Positions 47,254 through 56,263 are shown, counted from the stretch's first letter. The stretch is 64,000 nt of DNA from Microbulbifer hainanensis (GCF_014904735.1 NZ_JACZCR010000031.1:203805-267804), one strand, 5' to 3'. Numbers and translations: made by a program. The notes: a model not told the origin generated them from the sequence alone.

Positions 47254-47285
47254 TTGAGCTGGGGAATCCCCCCGGCTTTTTTTTG
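47254..47285 (+). terminator. Terminator after the glycine-zipper gene
   Basis: AGCTGGGG-AATC-CCCCCGGCT, imperfectly paired, is followed by eight T residues. Confidence 0.7.
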
Positions 47286-47366
47286 CCTGAAAAAGGATAA
47301 CTGAGTGTCAATCGACGTCATGACCGGGGAGCTGAGAGGGAATGGGAGGCCGCCAGCGCGGACTCG

Positions 47367-47684
47367 TCAGGCCCACATCCGGTAGTAAAGATTGAGCATG
47401 ATCCACAGGCTGCCGCCGATCATGATCAGGATGAGAACGGCGGTGAAAGCAATGGCCAACAGGCGCTCCTGCGGTGTAGAGCGCAGTCCCAGGTGCAGGA
47501 AGTAGCGCAGGTGAACCAGCACCTGGACAATTGCGCTAGCACCGATCGCTATCAATGCGCTCTGCATGGACAGCGCGCCGGTGGCCGCGATGCCGAAGGG
47601 AACCGCGGTCAGTACCAGCGCCAGCACATAGCCGGTGAGGTAAGAGCCGAGCGTGCGGCCACCAGCCGCCTTGGCGCGTTTCAT
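47367..47684 (-). CDS. cyoD: Cytochrome bo3 ubiquinol oxidase subunit IV
   Basis: The protein has 105 residues from ATG 47684, which overlaps the cyoC stop by 4 bp. Three membrane helices with GSYLTGYVLALVLTAVPFG and ASAIVQVLVHLRYFLHL match CyoD, the small assembly and stability subunit of the inner-membrane quinol oxidase. It is the last gene of the cyoABCD unit; no cyoE follows in the window. Confidence 0.93.
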   Translation of the reverse strand: MKRAKAAGGRTLGSYLTGYVLALVLTAVPFGIAATGALSMQSALIAIGASAIVQVLVHLRYFLHLGLRSTPQERLLAIAFTAVLILIMIGGSLWIMLNLYYRMWA

Positions 47685-48283
47685 CGCAGTATGCCCGGCA
47701 GATAGACAACGGAAAAAATCCCGATCCACACAATATCCAGGAAATGCCAGAAGAGCCCGAGCCGCTCCAGCCGTGAACTTACCGGCCTGCTCAGCCCCTT
47801 CACGACGACCTGGACAGTCATCACCAGGATAAAGACCAGCCCAGCGCTCACGTGCAGCCCGTGAGTGCTGACCAGGGTGAAAAAAGCGGACAGGAATCCG
47901 CTGCGATCCGGCCCCGCGCCACGGGTGATCATGCCGTGGAACTCGTGAATTTCCATTGCCAGGAAACCCAGCCCCAATACGAAAGTTACTCCCAGCCAGG
48001 CCAGTACCCGTCGACGATTGCCGGCGTCCAGTGCCAGGGAGGCCAGGCCGAAGGTGAGGCTGCTGGTCAGTAGTAGCAGGGTCTCGCCGAAAGTGTGGGG
48101 CAGGCTGAACAGGTCGCTGCCTTGCGGCCCGCCCGCAATGTCGCCCGCCATGATCTGGTAGGTGGCGAATAGCAGTGCGAAGATGATCGCGTCGCTCATC
48201 AGGTAGAGCCAGAAACCGAAGGCCCGCTCGTCATAGGCCTCGTCGTGCGGGAGCAGGGCGGTGTCATCGCCGACGGGGCTCAA
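47681..48283 (-). CDS. cyoC: Cytochrome bo3 ubiquinol oxidase subunit III
   Basis: The protein has 200 residues from a TTG start at 48283 (GGGAGG five bases upstream; TTGA overlap with the cyoB stop), matching the 204 residues of the E. coli protein. Upstream in-frame sequence lies inside cyoB. Five helices: [41 protein letters not shown], and the C-terminal [16 protein letters not shown]. It supports proton pumping by subunit I. Confidence 0.92.
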   Translation of the reverse strand: MSPVGDDTALLPHDEAYDERAFGFWLYLMSDAIIFALLFATYQIMAGDIAGGPQGSDLFSLPHTFGETLLLLTSSLTFGLASLALDAGNRRRVLAWLGVTFVLGLGFLAMEIHEFHGMITRGAGPDRSGFLSAFFTLVSTHGLHVSAGLVFILVMTVQVVVKGLSRPVSSRLERLGLFWHFLDIVWIGIFSVVYLPGILR

Positions 48284-50274
48284 AGGACGCCCTCCCTGGC
48301 CAGATCCCTGAAATGCCGGTTTTCGATTTCCTGTACCTTGCTGCCGGTGAGGCAGAATTCCGTTTTGTCGCGAAAGCTTCGCGCGGCGGCCGTGGCCAAT
48401 ATTGCCAGCAGTGCGGCGGCCGCCACCCACCAGATATGCCATACGGCGGAAAAGCCGAATACAAAGGCGAGCCCCCCAATCAGTACACCGGCGCCGGTAT
48501 TTATGGGTAGCAGAATGTCTTCATACTGCTTGGGCCTGACGTAGACAGAACCGTGCCGCTTCATATCGTGCAGGGCGTCGATATCCCGCACCTGCGGCAG
48601 GACGGCGAAGTTATAGGGGGCTGGCGGGGAAGACGTCAGCCACTCCAGAGTGCGCCCGTCCCAGGGATCACCGGTCAGGTCACGTTTCTCATTCCGCTTG
48701 CGAATACTGACAACCAGCTGGATAACCAGGCAGGTAATGCCGGCCAGTATGACCACCGCGCCGAGGGCTGCGATCAAGAGGAATGGCTGCCAGGCGGAGA
48801 TTTCATAGCGTTCCATACGCCGTGCCATGCCCATAAATCCCAGCACGTAGAGCGGCATAAACGCCAGGTAAAAGCCGATAATCCAGCACCAGAAGGCGCC
48901 CTTGCCCCAGCGCTCGTCCAGGGTGAAACCAAAGGCCTTGGGAAACCAGAACATATAGCCGGCCAGGTAGCCGAACAGCGCGCCAGGAATCAGCATATTG
49001 TGGAAGTGCGCCACCAGGAAGGTGGAGTTGTGCATCAGGTAGTCCGCCGGCGGCAGCGCCAGTAGCACGCCGGTCATGCCGCCGATCACGAAGGTGACGA
49101 TAAAACCGAGGGCCCACAGCATCGATGGATGGAAGGTGATGCGCCCGCGGAACAGGGTCATCAGCCAGTCAAAGACTTTCACCCCGGTGGGCACGGCAAT
49201 CACCATGGTCGCGATACCGAAAAAGGCATTGACCCCGGCGCCGGCCCCCATGGTGAAGAAATGGTGCAGCCAGACGGTAAATGACAACAGCGCAATCGCC
49301 ATAGTGGCGTACACCAGGGATTTGTAGCCGAACAGGCGCTTGGCCGCAAAAGTGGAGACCACGCTGGAATAGATGCCAAAGGCCGGCAGAATCAGGATAT
49401 AGACTTCCGGGTGCCCCCAGATCCAGAACAGATTGATGTAATTCATCAAGTTGCCGCCGCCCGCATTGGTGAAAAAGTGCATGTCGAAAATGCGGTCCAG
49501 GGCCAACAGGGCGGTGGTCACTGTCAGGGCCGGAAAAGCGAAGATCATCAGGATGCTGGTAGCCAGCGTGGTCCAGCAGAAGAGCGGCATACGCATCAAT
49601 TTCATGCCCGGTGCGCGCCGCTTGAGTATGGTGACGATAAAGTTGATGCCCGAGAGGGTGGTGCCGATACCGCTGACCTGAATTGCCCAGATCCAGTAGT
49701 CCACACCCACACCGGGGTTGTACTCCGCACCCGAGTAGGGCGGATAGCCGGTCCATCCCGCGGTGGAAAACCGGCCGACCACCAGGGATATCAGCACCAG
49801 GCCGGCACCGGCGGCGGTCAGCCACAGGCTGACGGAATTCATAAAGGGGAAGGCAACGTCGCGTGCGCCTATCTGCTGGGGGACGATAATATTGATCAGT
49901 CCGGTCAGGAACGGCATCGCCATAAAGAAAATCATAATGGTGCCGTGGGAACTGAAAATCTGGTCGAAATGCTCCGGCGGCAGGTAGCCGGTGGAGTTGA
50001 GCGCAACCGCCTGCTGGGCGCGCATCATGATGGCATCGACAAAGCCGCGCACCAGCATCACCAGGGCAAGCATCACGTACATGATGCCGATACGCTTGTG
50101 GTCCAGGCTCGTCATCCACTCGGTCCACACGTAGCGCCATTTGCGCAGAAAGGTGATTGCGCCGACGATGGTCAACAGACCGAGCACTGTGACGACTGCG
50201 CCGCCAACGGCGACCCAGCTGTAAAAGGGCAGGGCATCTGCGGCGGTCAGCCTTCCCAGAATCCGCATATCCAT
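48280..50274 (-). CDS. cyoB: Cytochrome bo3 ubiquinol oxidase subunit I
   Basis: The protein has 664 residues, the E. coli size. The haem-copper core is seen in [17 protein letters not shown] (haem b His), [18 protein letters not shown] (CuB His and the covalently linked Tyr), [13 protein letters not shown] (CuB His pair) and [16 protein letters not shown] (haem o3 and b His). It reduces O2 to water with ubiquinol while pumping protons. Confidence 0.97.
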   Translation of the reverse strand: MDMRILGRLTAADALPFYSWVAVGGAVVTVLGLLTIVGAITFLRKWRYVWTEWMTSLDHKRIGIMYVMLALVMLVRGFVDAIMMRAQQAVALNSTGYLPPEHFDQIFSSHGTIMIFFMAMPFLTGLINIIVPQQIGARDVAFPFMNSVSLWLTAAGAGLVLISLVVGRFSTAGWTGYPPYSGAEYNPGVGVDYWIWAIQVSGIGTTLSGINFIVTILKRRAPGMKLMRMPLFCWTTLATSILMIFAFPALTVTTALLALDRIFDMHFFTNAGGGNLMNYINLFWIWGHPEVYILILPAFGIYSSVVSTFAAKRLFGYKSLVYATMAIALLSFTVWLHHFFTMGAGAGVNAFFGIATMVIAVPTGVKVFDWLMTLFRGRITFHPSMLWALGFIVTFVIGGMTGVLLALPPADYLMHNSTFLVAHFHNMLIPGALFGYLAGYMFWFPKAFGFTLDERWGKGAFWCWIIGFYLAFMPLYVLGFMGMARRMERYEISAWQPFLLIAALGAVVILAGITCLVIQLVVSIRKRNEKRDLTGDPWDGRTLEWLTSSPPAPYNFAVLPQVRDIDALHDMKRHGSVYVRPKQYEDILLPINTGAGVLIGGLAFVFGFSAVWHIWWVAAAALLAILATAAARSFRDKTEFCLTGSKVQEIENRHFRDLAREGVL

Positions 50275-50277
50275 AAC

Positions 50278-51081
50278 TTATTCCGGATGTTTGCCGGCAT
50301 ATTTCTCGATAATGCTGTCATACAGCCGCGGAGCGACCCCGGAATAATAGCTGACAGGGTGGTCGACACTGGGTGCGGCGAGCGCCCGATAGGCAGCCAT
50401 GTCGAGTTTTTCTGGTGATTTCCTGGCTCTGGACAGCCAGGCGTCGAATTCCTCCTTGGCCAGTGCCCGCACCGCGAAACGTTGCTCGGGAAACCCGTGA
50501 CCGCTGTACTGCATATTCCGGCCGCGAAAACAGCCGGGTTTGTCGGCGAGCAGGTGCAGGCGCGTCTGCATGCCCGCCATGGCGTAGATCTGCCCACCAA
50601 GGGCGGGAATGAAGAAAGAGTTCATCACCGTGTCGGAGGTGATTTTCAGACTGAGCGAGCGGTTGCTGGGAAAAACCAGCTCATTGACCGACGCGACGCC
50701 CAGCTCGGGGTATATAAACAACCACTTCCAGTCCTGCGCGATCGCTTCCACCTCGAGGGGCTCGGTGCCGGAAACCAGTTGCCGGTAGGGATCCAGTTTG
50801 TGGGTTTCGGTCCACAACAGGTATCCCAGGACCACCACGATCAATGCGGGTACCAACCAGATGATCGCGTCCACTTTGCCGGAATAGTACCAGTTGGGTG
50901 TGTAGCGCCCCCGGCCACCCGAGGCGCGATAGCGCCAGGCAAACAGGAAGGTCATCACGAAGACGGGGACAACCACGACCAGCATGACGAAAACCGCCGT
51001 GAATAGCAGGTCGCGCTCGGCCAGTGCCACGGGGCCAGCGGGGTGCAGAATGGGCGCGCGAATCAGGTTGCAGGCATCCAT
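50278..51081 (-). CDS. cyoA: Cytochrome bo3 ubiquinol oxidase subunit II, no signal peptide visible
   Basis: The protein has 267 residues from ATG 51081. Two membrane helices (LLFTAVFVMLVVVVPVFVMT, AIIWLVPALIVVVLGYLLW) precede the cupredoxin domain with EAIAQDWKWLFIYPELG, PSNRSLSLKITSDTVMNSFFIPALGGQIYAM and NMQYSGHGF. CuA ligands are absent, as expected for a quinol oxidase. The usual lipoprotein signal before the N-terminal Cys is missing: the product begins MDACN and an in-frame stop lies five codons upstream. Confidence 0.92.
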   Translation of the reverse strand: MDACNLIRAPILHPAGPVALAERDLLFTAVFVMLVVVVPVFVMTFLFAWRYRASGGRGRYTPNWYYSGKVDAIIWLVPALIVVVLGYLLWTETHKLDPYRQLVSGTEPLEVEAIAQDWKWLFIYPELGVASVNELVFPSNRSLSLKITSDTVMNSFFIPALGGQIYAMAGMQTRLHLLADKPGCFRGRNMQYSGHGFPEQRFAVRALAKEEFDAWLSRARKSPEKLDMAAYRALAAPSVDHPVSYYSGVAPRLYDSIIEKYAGKHPE

Positions 51082-51321
51082 TGGCAAATTCGCTCAGGCA
51101 ATCCCTTAATTGGCTTACTCCAGCCTAGTAAAGACGTTTTTGCCGCAATTGGCGGTAGGGCGCCTCCGGTTTTTATTCTCGCTATTCAAGTTGGACAGAT
51201 ATAAGAGGGACGAACCAGTGGTTCGCGCCCAGGGGGCGGACTCGGTGGATGGGCGCGCCAGCGTCTCAGTCGCTGCCGCGCCTGCGCATGCCGCAGGCTG
51301 TTATCCCTCAGCTGCGAATGG
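51082..51321. other. Junction between cyoA and the cassette array
   Basis: This stretch holds the cyo promoter region and, at 51300-51306, GTTATCC. On the minus strand that reads GGATAACAGCCTGCGG right after the stop of the last cassette gene, so it is the likely R'' end of the terminal attC. The opposite end is unclear. The inverted repeat CGAACCAGTGGTTCG lies at 51211-51225. No gene is supported. Confidence 0.4.
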
Positions 51322-52013
51322 CTATCTGAGAACTTCCGTCAACCACTGCTTTAGCGGCATGACCCACTCATCTCTGGGCAGATAAAAAGCGCCATGCTCT
51401 TTGTCAGTCGTTATGGATAGTTCGGTGAAGCTTGTCGCTGCATTGCTGCGCTCATGCAGAAAATCGCACGAGCCAACTTGGTCTGATGTTTCAAAAATGG
51501 AGAGAATATTGCCGTAAAGCCGAATTTCTTTGTTGCTTGCCACTGGGCCGGCACAACCTGCCAAAATGGCAAAATTTATCTCTCTGTTTCTTAACTCATT
51601 TGAGGTGATGATTGTAATCACGCCACCCTTCGAAAATCCGACAAGCGCAATATGCCTGGGCGGGACGCCAGCATCTATTAGAGTGTTGACGTCGCTAGCC
51701 AGTTTCCTTGCATATTCAAATGGGTTGGTGTTTTTGCTGCGATGGTATGCAATAAGATTATATGACTCGTCACTGAGCTTATTCTTTACCGCTGGAAAGT
51801 CGTATACACCCAATTTGGGGTGTACTGGCCTCTCATCGTCGCCCTCCACACTGGCCTCTCATCGTCGCCCTCCACGATGCGCCCATGGGAATAGAATACG
51901 TAATTCTGCTCCGGATCTATTTTTAATGGTAGGTTCGAATAGATTTGGGCGGAAAAGACAATTGGCGATAAAATGAATAAAACTACGCTAAGAAACAATC
52001 TGTTCAATGGCAT
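51322..52013 (-). pseudogene. Secreted alpha/beta hydrolase-like gene broken by a 26-bp duplication
   Basis: The 5' part from ATG 52013 encodes a signal peptide (LFLSVVLFILSPIVFSA) and continues to VFYSHGRIVEGDDERPV. There a 26-bp tandem duplication shifts the frame and translation ends soon after. The 3' part, in another frame, resumes with EGDDERPVHPKLGVYDFP and holds the nucleophile elbow ALVGFSKGGVITI (GxSxG) and a late histidine (TDKEHGAFYLP). Removing one copy joins the two parts into a single protein of about 220 residues. It is the last gene of the cassette array. Confidence 0.8.
51824..51875. repeat. 26-bp perfect tandem duplication
   Basis: The unit at 51824-51849 (ACTGGCCTCTCATCGTCGCC then CTCCAC) is repeated without change at 51850-51875. 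Because 26 is not a multiple of three it breaks the hydrolase reading frame. The identical copies indicate a recent event. Confidence 0.95.
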
Positions 52014-52023
52014 GTTCCTTCCG

Positions 52024-52089
52024 CTCATAACAAGATGGAGCTCATTTTTCCGGCGGTTAGAATTTGAGGTGAAACGAAGGGTGTTACCC
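52024..52089 (-). other. Possible attC site
   Basis: On the plus strand CATAAC (52026-52031) and GTTACCC (52083-52089) enclose about 66 bp between the hydrolase and the PPOX-type gene. The outer boxes fit the R'/R'' pattern of other sites in the array, but the central arms pair poorly. Confidence 0.35.
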
Positions 52090-52119
52090 GCTCGATCATC
52101 GTCGCTAGCAGCTAACTCT

Positions 52120-52725
52120 CTAAAGTTCATTTTTATACCGTTCGATCATATCTTCCTGTGATTCCGGTACTTCATTGAGTGCAAGCTGGTCGTTGATCAT
52201 TGCCCCCATAGTGGGAAACGATGATCGAGTTATGCGACATTCCGGGTCCCAAAGCTTAGAACGCATTAGCGCCTTGGCACAGTGCAAAAATACCTCTTTG
52301 ACCGTTAACTCTATGCAGGTTTTTGGAGGGTTTCTTTCTGGTGTAAAAAGGCTCAGGTGGTTCGAATCCGTGGATATTCTAGCAACGCCATTTATCCTTA
52401 ATGTCTCGTCCACACCTGGAATCAGGAAAAGACAACCGATATTGCCAGTGTGAATTATATTTATCAGGCTATCTAGCCGATTATTGCCTTTTGCATCTGG
52501 TATCACGATACAGCCAGGATTTATGACTTTTGCAAAACCCGGGCTTCCCCCTCGAGGAGAGCAATCCGCCAATCCAGACTTTCCATATGTCGAAATTAAA
52601 GCGAATGGGGAGTGCTCAATGAAATTGATCGCATGTTTTTCTAAAGCATTTAGTTGCTTATCTTTGGCTCTGCCTTTTGGAAAGCCATATAGCTCTCTAA
52701 GGTTTTCTTCTGATTCAATGTACAT
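52120..52725 (-). CDS. Pyridoxamine 5'-phosphate oxidase family protein (cassette gene)
   Basis: The protein has 201 residues. The split-barrel flavin-binding fold appears in HSPFALISTYGKSGLADCSPRGG, PGCIVIPDAKGNNRLDSLINI and GNIGCLFLIPGVDETLRINGVARI. This is the MSMEG_1061-like branch, about 200 residues long, which binds FMN; the substrate is unknown. It lies in the minus-strand cassette array and has about 200 bp upstream that may hold its own promoter. Confidence 0.85.
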   Translation of the reverse strand: MYIESEENLRELYGFPKGRAKDKQLNALEKHAINFIEHSPFALISTYGKSGLADCSPRGGSPGFAKVINPGCIVIPDAKGNNRLDSLINIIHTGNIGCLFLIPGVDETLRINGVARISTDSNHLSLFTPERNPPKTCIELTVKEVFLHCAKALMRSKLWDPECRITRSSFPTMGAMINDQLALNEVPESQEDMIERYKNEL

Positions 52726-52933
52726 GACTTTCCTTTGTTGCTTGCGGCACCAGCAAGGCCGGTTTGCTTTGTGCGTTTATTGAACAGAGTTGGAGTCAAA
52801 GGCTCGGAGCAATCTTCGTATGGTTGCTTAATATTACAAGGACAACTGCGGTTGCTTAGTTTGTCCGTCGCCGGATCCGTAGCGTTCCAATCCTTTTAAG
52901 ACTCATAATCTCGATCTGTTCAACATAACGCCT

Positions 52934-53149
52934 TTAGCCAATGTCGTTTGTGAAAGGCTTCTCAGCAACATATTTCCAGCCAACAACATAGCTAGCAGCC
53001 GCAGCAAAGATTGTAATAAACCAATTATGCCACCCTTGGTGTGCAAAAATTCCCACCAGTATGGCGAACAGTATGTAGCAGCTCTGCTCTAACTGCTCAT
53101 ATTTCATTTCTAGTTCTGAAATTCTGTCCTCTAAGACTTCCTCACTCAT
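52934..53149 (-). CDS. Small membrane protein (cassette gene)
   Basis: The 71-residue protein has an acidic coiled segment at the start (SEEVLEDRISELEMKYEQLE), then two hydrophobic segments (CYILFAILVGIFAHQ and WFITIFAAAASYVVG). No family is recognised. Its stop is followed directly by AGGCGTTATG, so the attC behind it is collapsed to about 16 bp (GGCTAA then GGCGTTATG on the minus strand). Confidence 0.65.
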   Translation of the reverse strand: MSEEVLEDRISELEMKYEQLEQSCYILFAILVGIFAHQGWHNWFITIFAAAASYVVGWKYVAEKPFTNDIG

Positions 53150-53203
53150 GTGTTTTCCTTTGGCATTTGACGCTAAAACTCAACCTCTGATAGGCAGCAA
53201 AGC

Positions 53204-53236
53204 GGGATAACGCTCATCTGCAGTACCCTGTTAGGA
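53204..53236 (-). other. Short attC-like site (about 33 bp)
   Basis: Plus strand GATAACGC then CTGTTAGGA, 33 bp apart end to end, between the YdeI-like gene and the small membrane protein gene. On the minus strand it reads TCCTAACAG...GCGTTATC. The central stem-loop of a full attC is absent or nearly so. Confidence 0.5.
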
Positions 53237-53245
53237 CCGTTTAAG

Positions 53246-53815
53246 TTATGGATGGATTTTTTCGCTATTGTTTAGCATATCAATAAATTGAGATATTTTC
53301 TTTGCACGCGTTTCGGCCCTTTTTGCATTCTGGATCCTGAACAGAATTGCGTACTGGTTTTTTCTATTGAGGGTATCGAAGAATCGCTTTGCCTTCGGAT
53401 TTCTGTTTAGAGCTTCCTGTAAATCATAAGGTACCGTTGACGTGCTCGCAGATGAATAAGCGGCTTCCCAGCGCCCATCCTGCTTAGCACGATTGATTTC
53501 TCGAAGTCCAGTTGGGCGCATCCTTCCGGCTGATATCAACGCTTCAGCTTTTGCCTTGTTAATCTTTGACCAAATGCTTTTAGTAGTTCTAGGGGTGAAC
53601 CGCTGAAGCCAATAGTGCTCACCTTCTGCTTGCTTTTTGCCATCTATCCAGCCATAACAAATGGCGGTTTCAAGAGCCTGAGCATAAGTAAGGGTTGTCT
53701 GCTTCGCAGATTTTTTCGCTATGCGAAGCCAAACTCCGCTGACAACCTCTCCATTTGAGCTAAGCCATGCTTCCCAGCCCTCCTGATTGGCGAACGTGAT
53801 TTTGGCGTCGTTCAT
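53246..53815 (-). CDS. YdeI/OmpD-associated family protein (cassette gene)
   Basis: The protein has 189 residues from ATG 53815. Family marks are WEAWLSSNGEVVSGVWLRIAKK, ALETAICYGWIDGKKQ, YWLQRFTPRTTKSIWSKIN and a C-terminal FFDTLNRKNQYAILFRIQNAKRAETR. These proteins are linked to resistance to cationic peptides, but the mechanism is unclear. It is flanked by attC-like sites at 53204-53236 and 53838-53954, so it is a typical single-gene cassette. Confidence 0.88.
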   Translation of the reverse strand: MNDAKITFANQEGWEAWLSSNGEVVSGVWLRIAKKSAKQTTLTYAQALETAICYGWIDGKKQAEGEHYWLQRFTPRTTKSIWSKINKAKAEALISAGRMRPTGLREINRAKQDGRWEAAYSSASTSTVPYDLQEALNRNPKAKRFFDTLNRKNQYAILFRIQNAKRAETRAKKISQFIDMLNNSEKIHP

Positions 53816-53837
53816 ATCATACCTGTACACGTGTGAG

Positions 53838-53954
53838 GCCTAACGTCGTTCGCAGAAGCAGCTTGCTTTGTGTGTCTTTTTCGCGAAAATGAGAGTGTAG
53901 CGACCGTGTAAAAGTCGCATAAAGTAAGGTATCGGCTGTTACACCTTGTTAGTT
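53838..53954 (-). other. Integron attC-like recombination site
   Basis: The plus strand begins GCCTAACGTCGTTCGCAGAA and ends CACCTTGTTAGTT, 117 bp. On the minus strand the R'' box ACTAACAAGG and R' box CGACGTTAGGC have the form of integron attC ends, enclosing imperfect inverted arms. It lies between the NTF2-like and YdeI-like cassette genes. Confidence 0.75.
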
Positions 53955-53964
53955 GTATCATTAC

Positions 53965-54333
53965 CTAGGACTTGCCGTAGCTGCACACTCTATTGATTTT
54001 GCTACATTTCACGCTTGTAAATTCTATAACGTGGCAAAAGTGAGTTTTCTTTCCTTTTCTGTCACGAACGTATCCATTTATAGAGCCAACTTTTCCATGT
54101 GACGTTACGTGATCAATATTTATAGAAGTAATGCCATTTTTAATTTGCTTTATGCGCCTGGAAATATACTCTCCCTCAGCTACACTTCCATCATCAAGCT
54201 CCCAGACCACCCCCTCAGATAGAACCTCACCAAAAAACTCAGGATCTCCGACCTCTAGAGCAATACCAATTTTTTCAATGAATTTGTTCTTGGGAGAGTT
54301 TCCGCAATCTCTACTTCCAAATATCTCAACCAT
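53965..54333 (-). CDS. NTF2-like (SnoaL-type) protein (cassette gene)
   Basis: The protein has 122 residues from ATG 54333, with AGGAG upstream. The pattern FIEKIGIALEVGDPEFFGEVLSEGVVWELDDGSVAEG followed by beta strands is that of a small NTF2-like cone-fold protein with a hydrophobic pocket. Function is unknown. It is flanked by attC-like sites on both sides. Confidence 0.65.
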   Translation of the reverse strand: MVEIFGSRDCGNSPKNKFIEKIGIALEVGDPEFFGEVLSEGVVWELDDGSVAEGEYISRRIKQIKNGITSINIDHVTSHGKVGSINGYVRDRKGKKTHFCHVIEFTSVKCSKINRVCSYGKS

Positions 54334-54349
54334 GCGCGAGACTCCTGGT

Positions 54350-54432
54350 TGCAACTAGCATTGCCGACAGCGGTAGCTTACCTTACGCAAAAAGTGCAAA
54401 AAGTTGGCTGTCTTCTGCATTGCCGAGTTACG
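54350..54432 (-). other. Possible attC site
   Basis: Plus strand GCAACTAGCA at the left and GAGTTACGC at the right, 83 bp. The stop codon of the DUF6326-type gene falls inside the minus-strand GCGTAAC box, as at other sites in the array. GACAGC and GCTGTC provide internal pairing. Box sequences deviate from the better sites. Confidence 0.5.
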
Positions 54433-54865
54433 CCGCTGTGTGGGCGCCATTCTTTGCTAGACTCTCTGCAGCTTCTGGTTCAGTCCAAGTCCAGGAAAAC
54501 CAAACAATAAATGATGTGGTCGCAATTTCTATGATGGCAAAGAAAATGTAATGGAGGCTTCCTCCCATAAGTAGCGTTCCAGCCATTACAAGCGTCATAA
54601 TTGAACCGCCAATAATATTTGCCAGTCGGTTAGCTTTATGCTTCAAAATCCTGGAAAGCAATACCAATAAAATGGGAATCTCTAATAGTACGGCAGCGCC
54701 CAATAACGTTGGTTCGTCCATAGTCATTCCGTCTACTCCGCCGGTCGAAATTAGCGAGTTCAGCATTTCGGGGGACATTAGTGACAAAACATCACAGTAT
54801 AAATAGTTCAGCGTGACAAATATCCATAATGTGGACAAAATCATCCCTTTGTCTTTGACTGTCAT
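54428..54865 (-). CDS. DUF6326-like membrane protein (cassette gene)
   Basis: The 145-residue protein has four hydrophobic segments (ILSTLWIFVTLNYLYCDVL, LLGAAVLLEIPILLVLLSRIL, IIGGSIMTLVMAGTLLMGG, YIFFAIIEIATTSFIVWF). The layout, including the YCDVLSLM region, resembles DUF6326. The start is 20 bp after the stop of the CPBP protease with AAAGGAG in between, so the two form a two-gene unit within one cassette. Confidence 0.75.
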   Translation of the reverse strand: MTVKDKGMILSTLWIFVTLNYLYCDVLSLMSPEMLNSLISTGGVDGMTMDEPTLLGAAVLLEIPILLVLLSRILKHKANRLANIIGGSIMTLVMAGTLLMGGSLHYIFFAIIEIATTSFIVWFSWTWTEPEAAESLAKNGAHTAA

Positions 54866-54885
54866 CCTAAGACTCCTTTGTAAAG

Positions 54886-55803
54886 TTAGTTAATCCGCAT
54901 AAAGTTGCTATCTGCGGCGGCAGGTGCGTGTTTGGCGCGAACCCATTCGTCAGCATGGCCTGGTTTTGTTTTAGTCCTATCAAACTTGCGGGCTCCTTTT
55001 CTCCAGAAAAACACTGCGATGATACCGACCACTAAAGGCAGAACAATTCCAAACTCGTCTACAAACCAAGCTGAATTTGAAGTACTCCCTGTGATGGGTG
55101 TGAAGAACTTCTGTAAGAAGGCGTTGTGACTCATGTGGAAAACAACTGCGGGCCACAGGCTGCCTGTTTGGTAGCGGATATAGGTCATCACAACCGACAT
55201 AGACAAAATGCACAACGAGAAGCACGTTATCTGATAGGCAATGGGAACCTCTGGATTTTTGTAGAACCCCAAGAGCATGATAGGCCAGTGCCAGACGGCC
55301 CAAATCAACCCGCTTATTAGGGATACTTGCGAAAAACTGAGTCTCATGGAAAGCTCCGGCACGAGCAATCCACGCCACCCGATTTCCTCTCCTAGAACGC
55401 CGGGCAATATGAGCGCGAAGCTCACTGTGGCCGTTACAGCGAAGCGAAATGCAATGATTGCGCCGTCTGTCCAATGGTCGACTTGATATCCACTGCGCAA
55501 CGCCTCAACGAAGCTCTGATCGTACCAATTTCCCAGACCAAGCCCCCAAATAGCAGCATAAGCGATTAGGCTGTAAGCCAACGGAATTAGATAACTAATC
55601 CATTGATATTTCCAAGTTCCCCAGCCCCAGCCCAGCGATCCGAGACAGCGTCGGCATAAAAGACAGGCGCCGATCGCAGCAAGCCCGACTGTGAACATCA
55701 GCGGACTTGGGCTTTGCAGCCTAACAAGCAGCCACAAGCCTAGGGGGTATAGGCATGCAGTCAAACCCAGAAAAATAAGTATAAGACGGTATGAACTAGT
55801 CAC
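54886..55803 (-). CDS. CPBP-family intramembrane protease (cassette gene)
   Basis: The protein has 305 residues with eight or so membrane segments. The active-site motifs of the CAAX/bacteriocin-processing (Abi) family are visible: GVLGEEIGWRGLLVPEL (EExxxR), WAVWHWPIM and VVFHMSHNAF (HxxxN). These enzymes cleave peptides in the membrane or serve as immunity proteins against bacteriocins. It is the first gene of a two-gene cassette with the DUF6326-like protein. Confidence 0.88.
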   Translation of the reverse strand: MTSSYRLILIFLGLTACLYPLGLWLLVRLQSPSPLMFTVGLAAIGACLLCRRCLGSLGWGWGTWKYQWISYLIPLAYSLIAYAAIWGLGLGNWYDQSFVEALRSGYQVDHWTDGAIIAFRFAVTATVSFALILPGVLGEEIGWRGLLVPELSMRLSFSQVSLISGLIWAVWHWPIMLLGFYKNPEVPIAYQITCFSLCILSMSVVMTYIRYQTGSLWPAVVFHMSHNAFLQKFFTPITGSTSNSAWFVDEFGIVLPLVVGIIAVFFWRKGARKFDRTKTKPGHADEWVRAKHAPAAADSNFMRIN

Positions 55804-55835
55804 TAAGTTGGCACTTCACAGTTCTTGAAAATGAA

Positions 55836-55949
55836 AAATAACGCTGCGAGCAGCGGCAGCTTGCATTGGGTGCTTTAAATGCACAAAGTAAGCTTTCCGG
55901 TGGAGGCCGCTGGCCCGCAGGACCGGAACGGAATCTCGCCTTGTTAGCC
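55836..55949 (-). other. Integron attC-like recombination site
   Basis: Plus strand AATAACGCTGCGAGCAGCGG at the left and CGCCTTGTTAGCC at the right, 114 bp. On the minus strand: GGCTAACAAGGCG and CGCAGCGTTATT, with long imperfect arms rich in CCGG and CAGCGG between them. This is one of the clearest sites, between the small lipoprotein and the CPBP genes. Confidence 0.78.
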
Positions 55950-55953
55950 ACTG

Positions 55954-56247
55954 CTACTTCACCGCAGGAGCACAGCTGTTAGATTGTCCCTCTAGACCTC
56001 CAGCTGAGGAGCAAAGGTACCGTTTGCCTTGGCAACTGGCAGTCCAAATACCTTCGTTATTATTTCCGATATGAATAATTTCTATCACATTATCTTTCGG
56101 CATACACCCTGTATGGCCTGCACTGATAATTTGAAGGTGGTCAGTCATTGCTTGCGAATTAACAATTTGTTCCTTAAAAGAACTGCATGCAGAAAATACG
56201 GGAAAACTCAAAATAAGACTTAGGGTTAAAAATCCTTTTGCTTTCAT
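55954..56247 (-). CDS. Small cysteine-rich lipoprotein (cassette gene)
   Basis: The protein has 97 residues from ATG 56247. The signal LTLSLILSFPVFSAC has a lipobox. The mature part has five cysteines (GHTGCMPKDNVIEI, TASCQGKRYLCSS, SNSCAPAVK), suggesting a disulphide-stabilised fold. No family is recognised. It is flanked by clear attC-like sites on both sides. Confidence 0.65.
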   Translation of the reverse strand: MKAKGFLTLSLILSFPVFSACSSFKEQIVNSQAMTDHLQIISAGHTGCMPKDNVIEIIHIGNNNEGIWTASCQGKRYLCSSAGGLEGQSNSCAPAVK

Positions 56248-56263
56248 ATCCAATTTCCTTAGA

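Noticed and set aside
51110..51385. Plus-strand open frame of 91 codons next to cyoA
   Set aside because: It spans the likely terminal attC and the end of the hydrolase gene, with no motif or conserved start.
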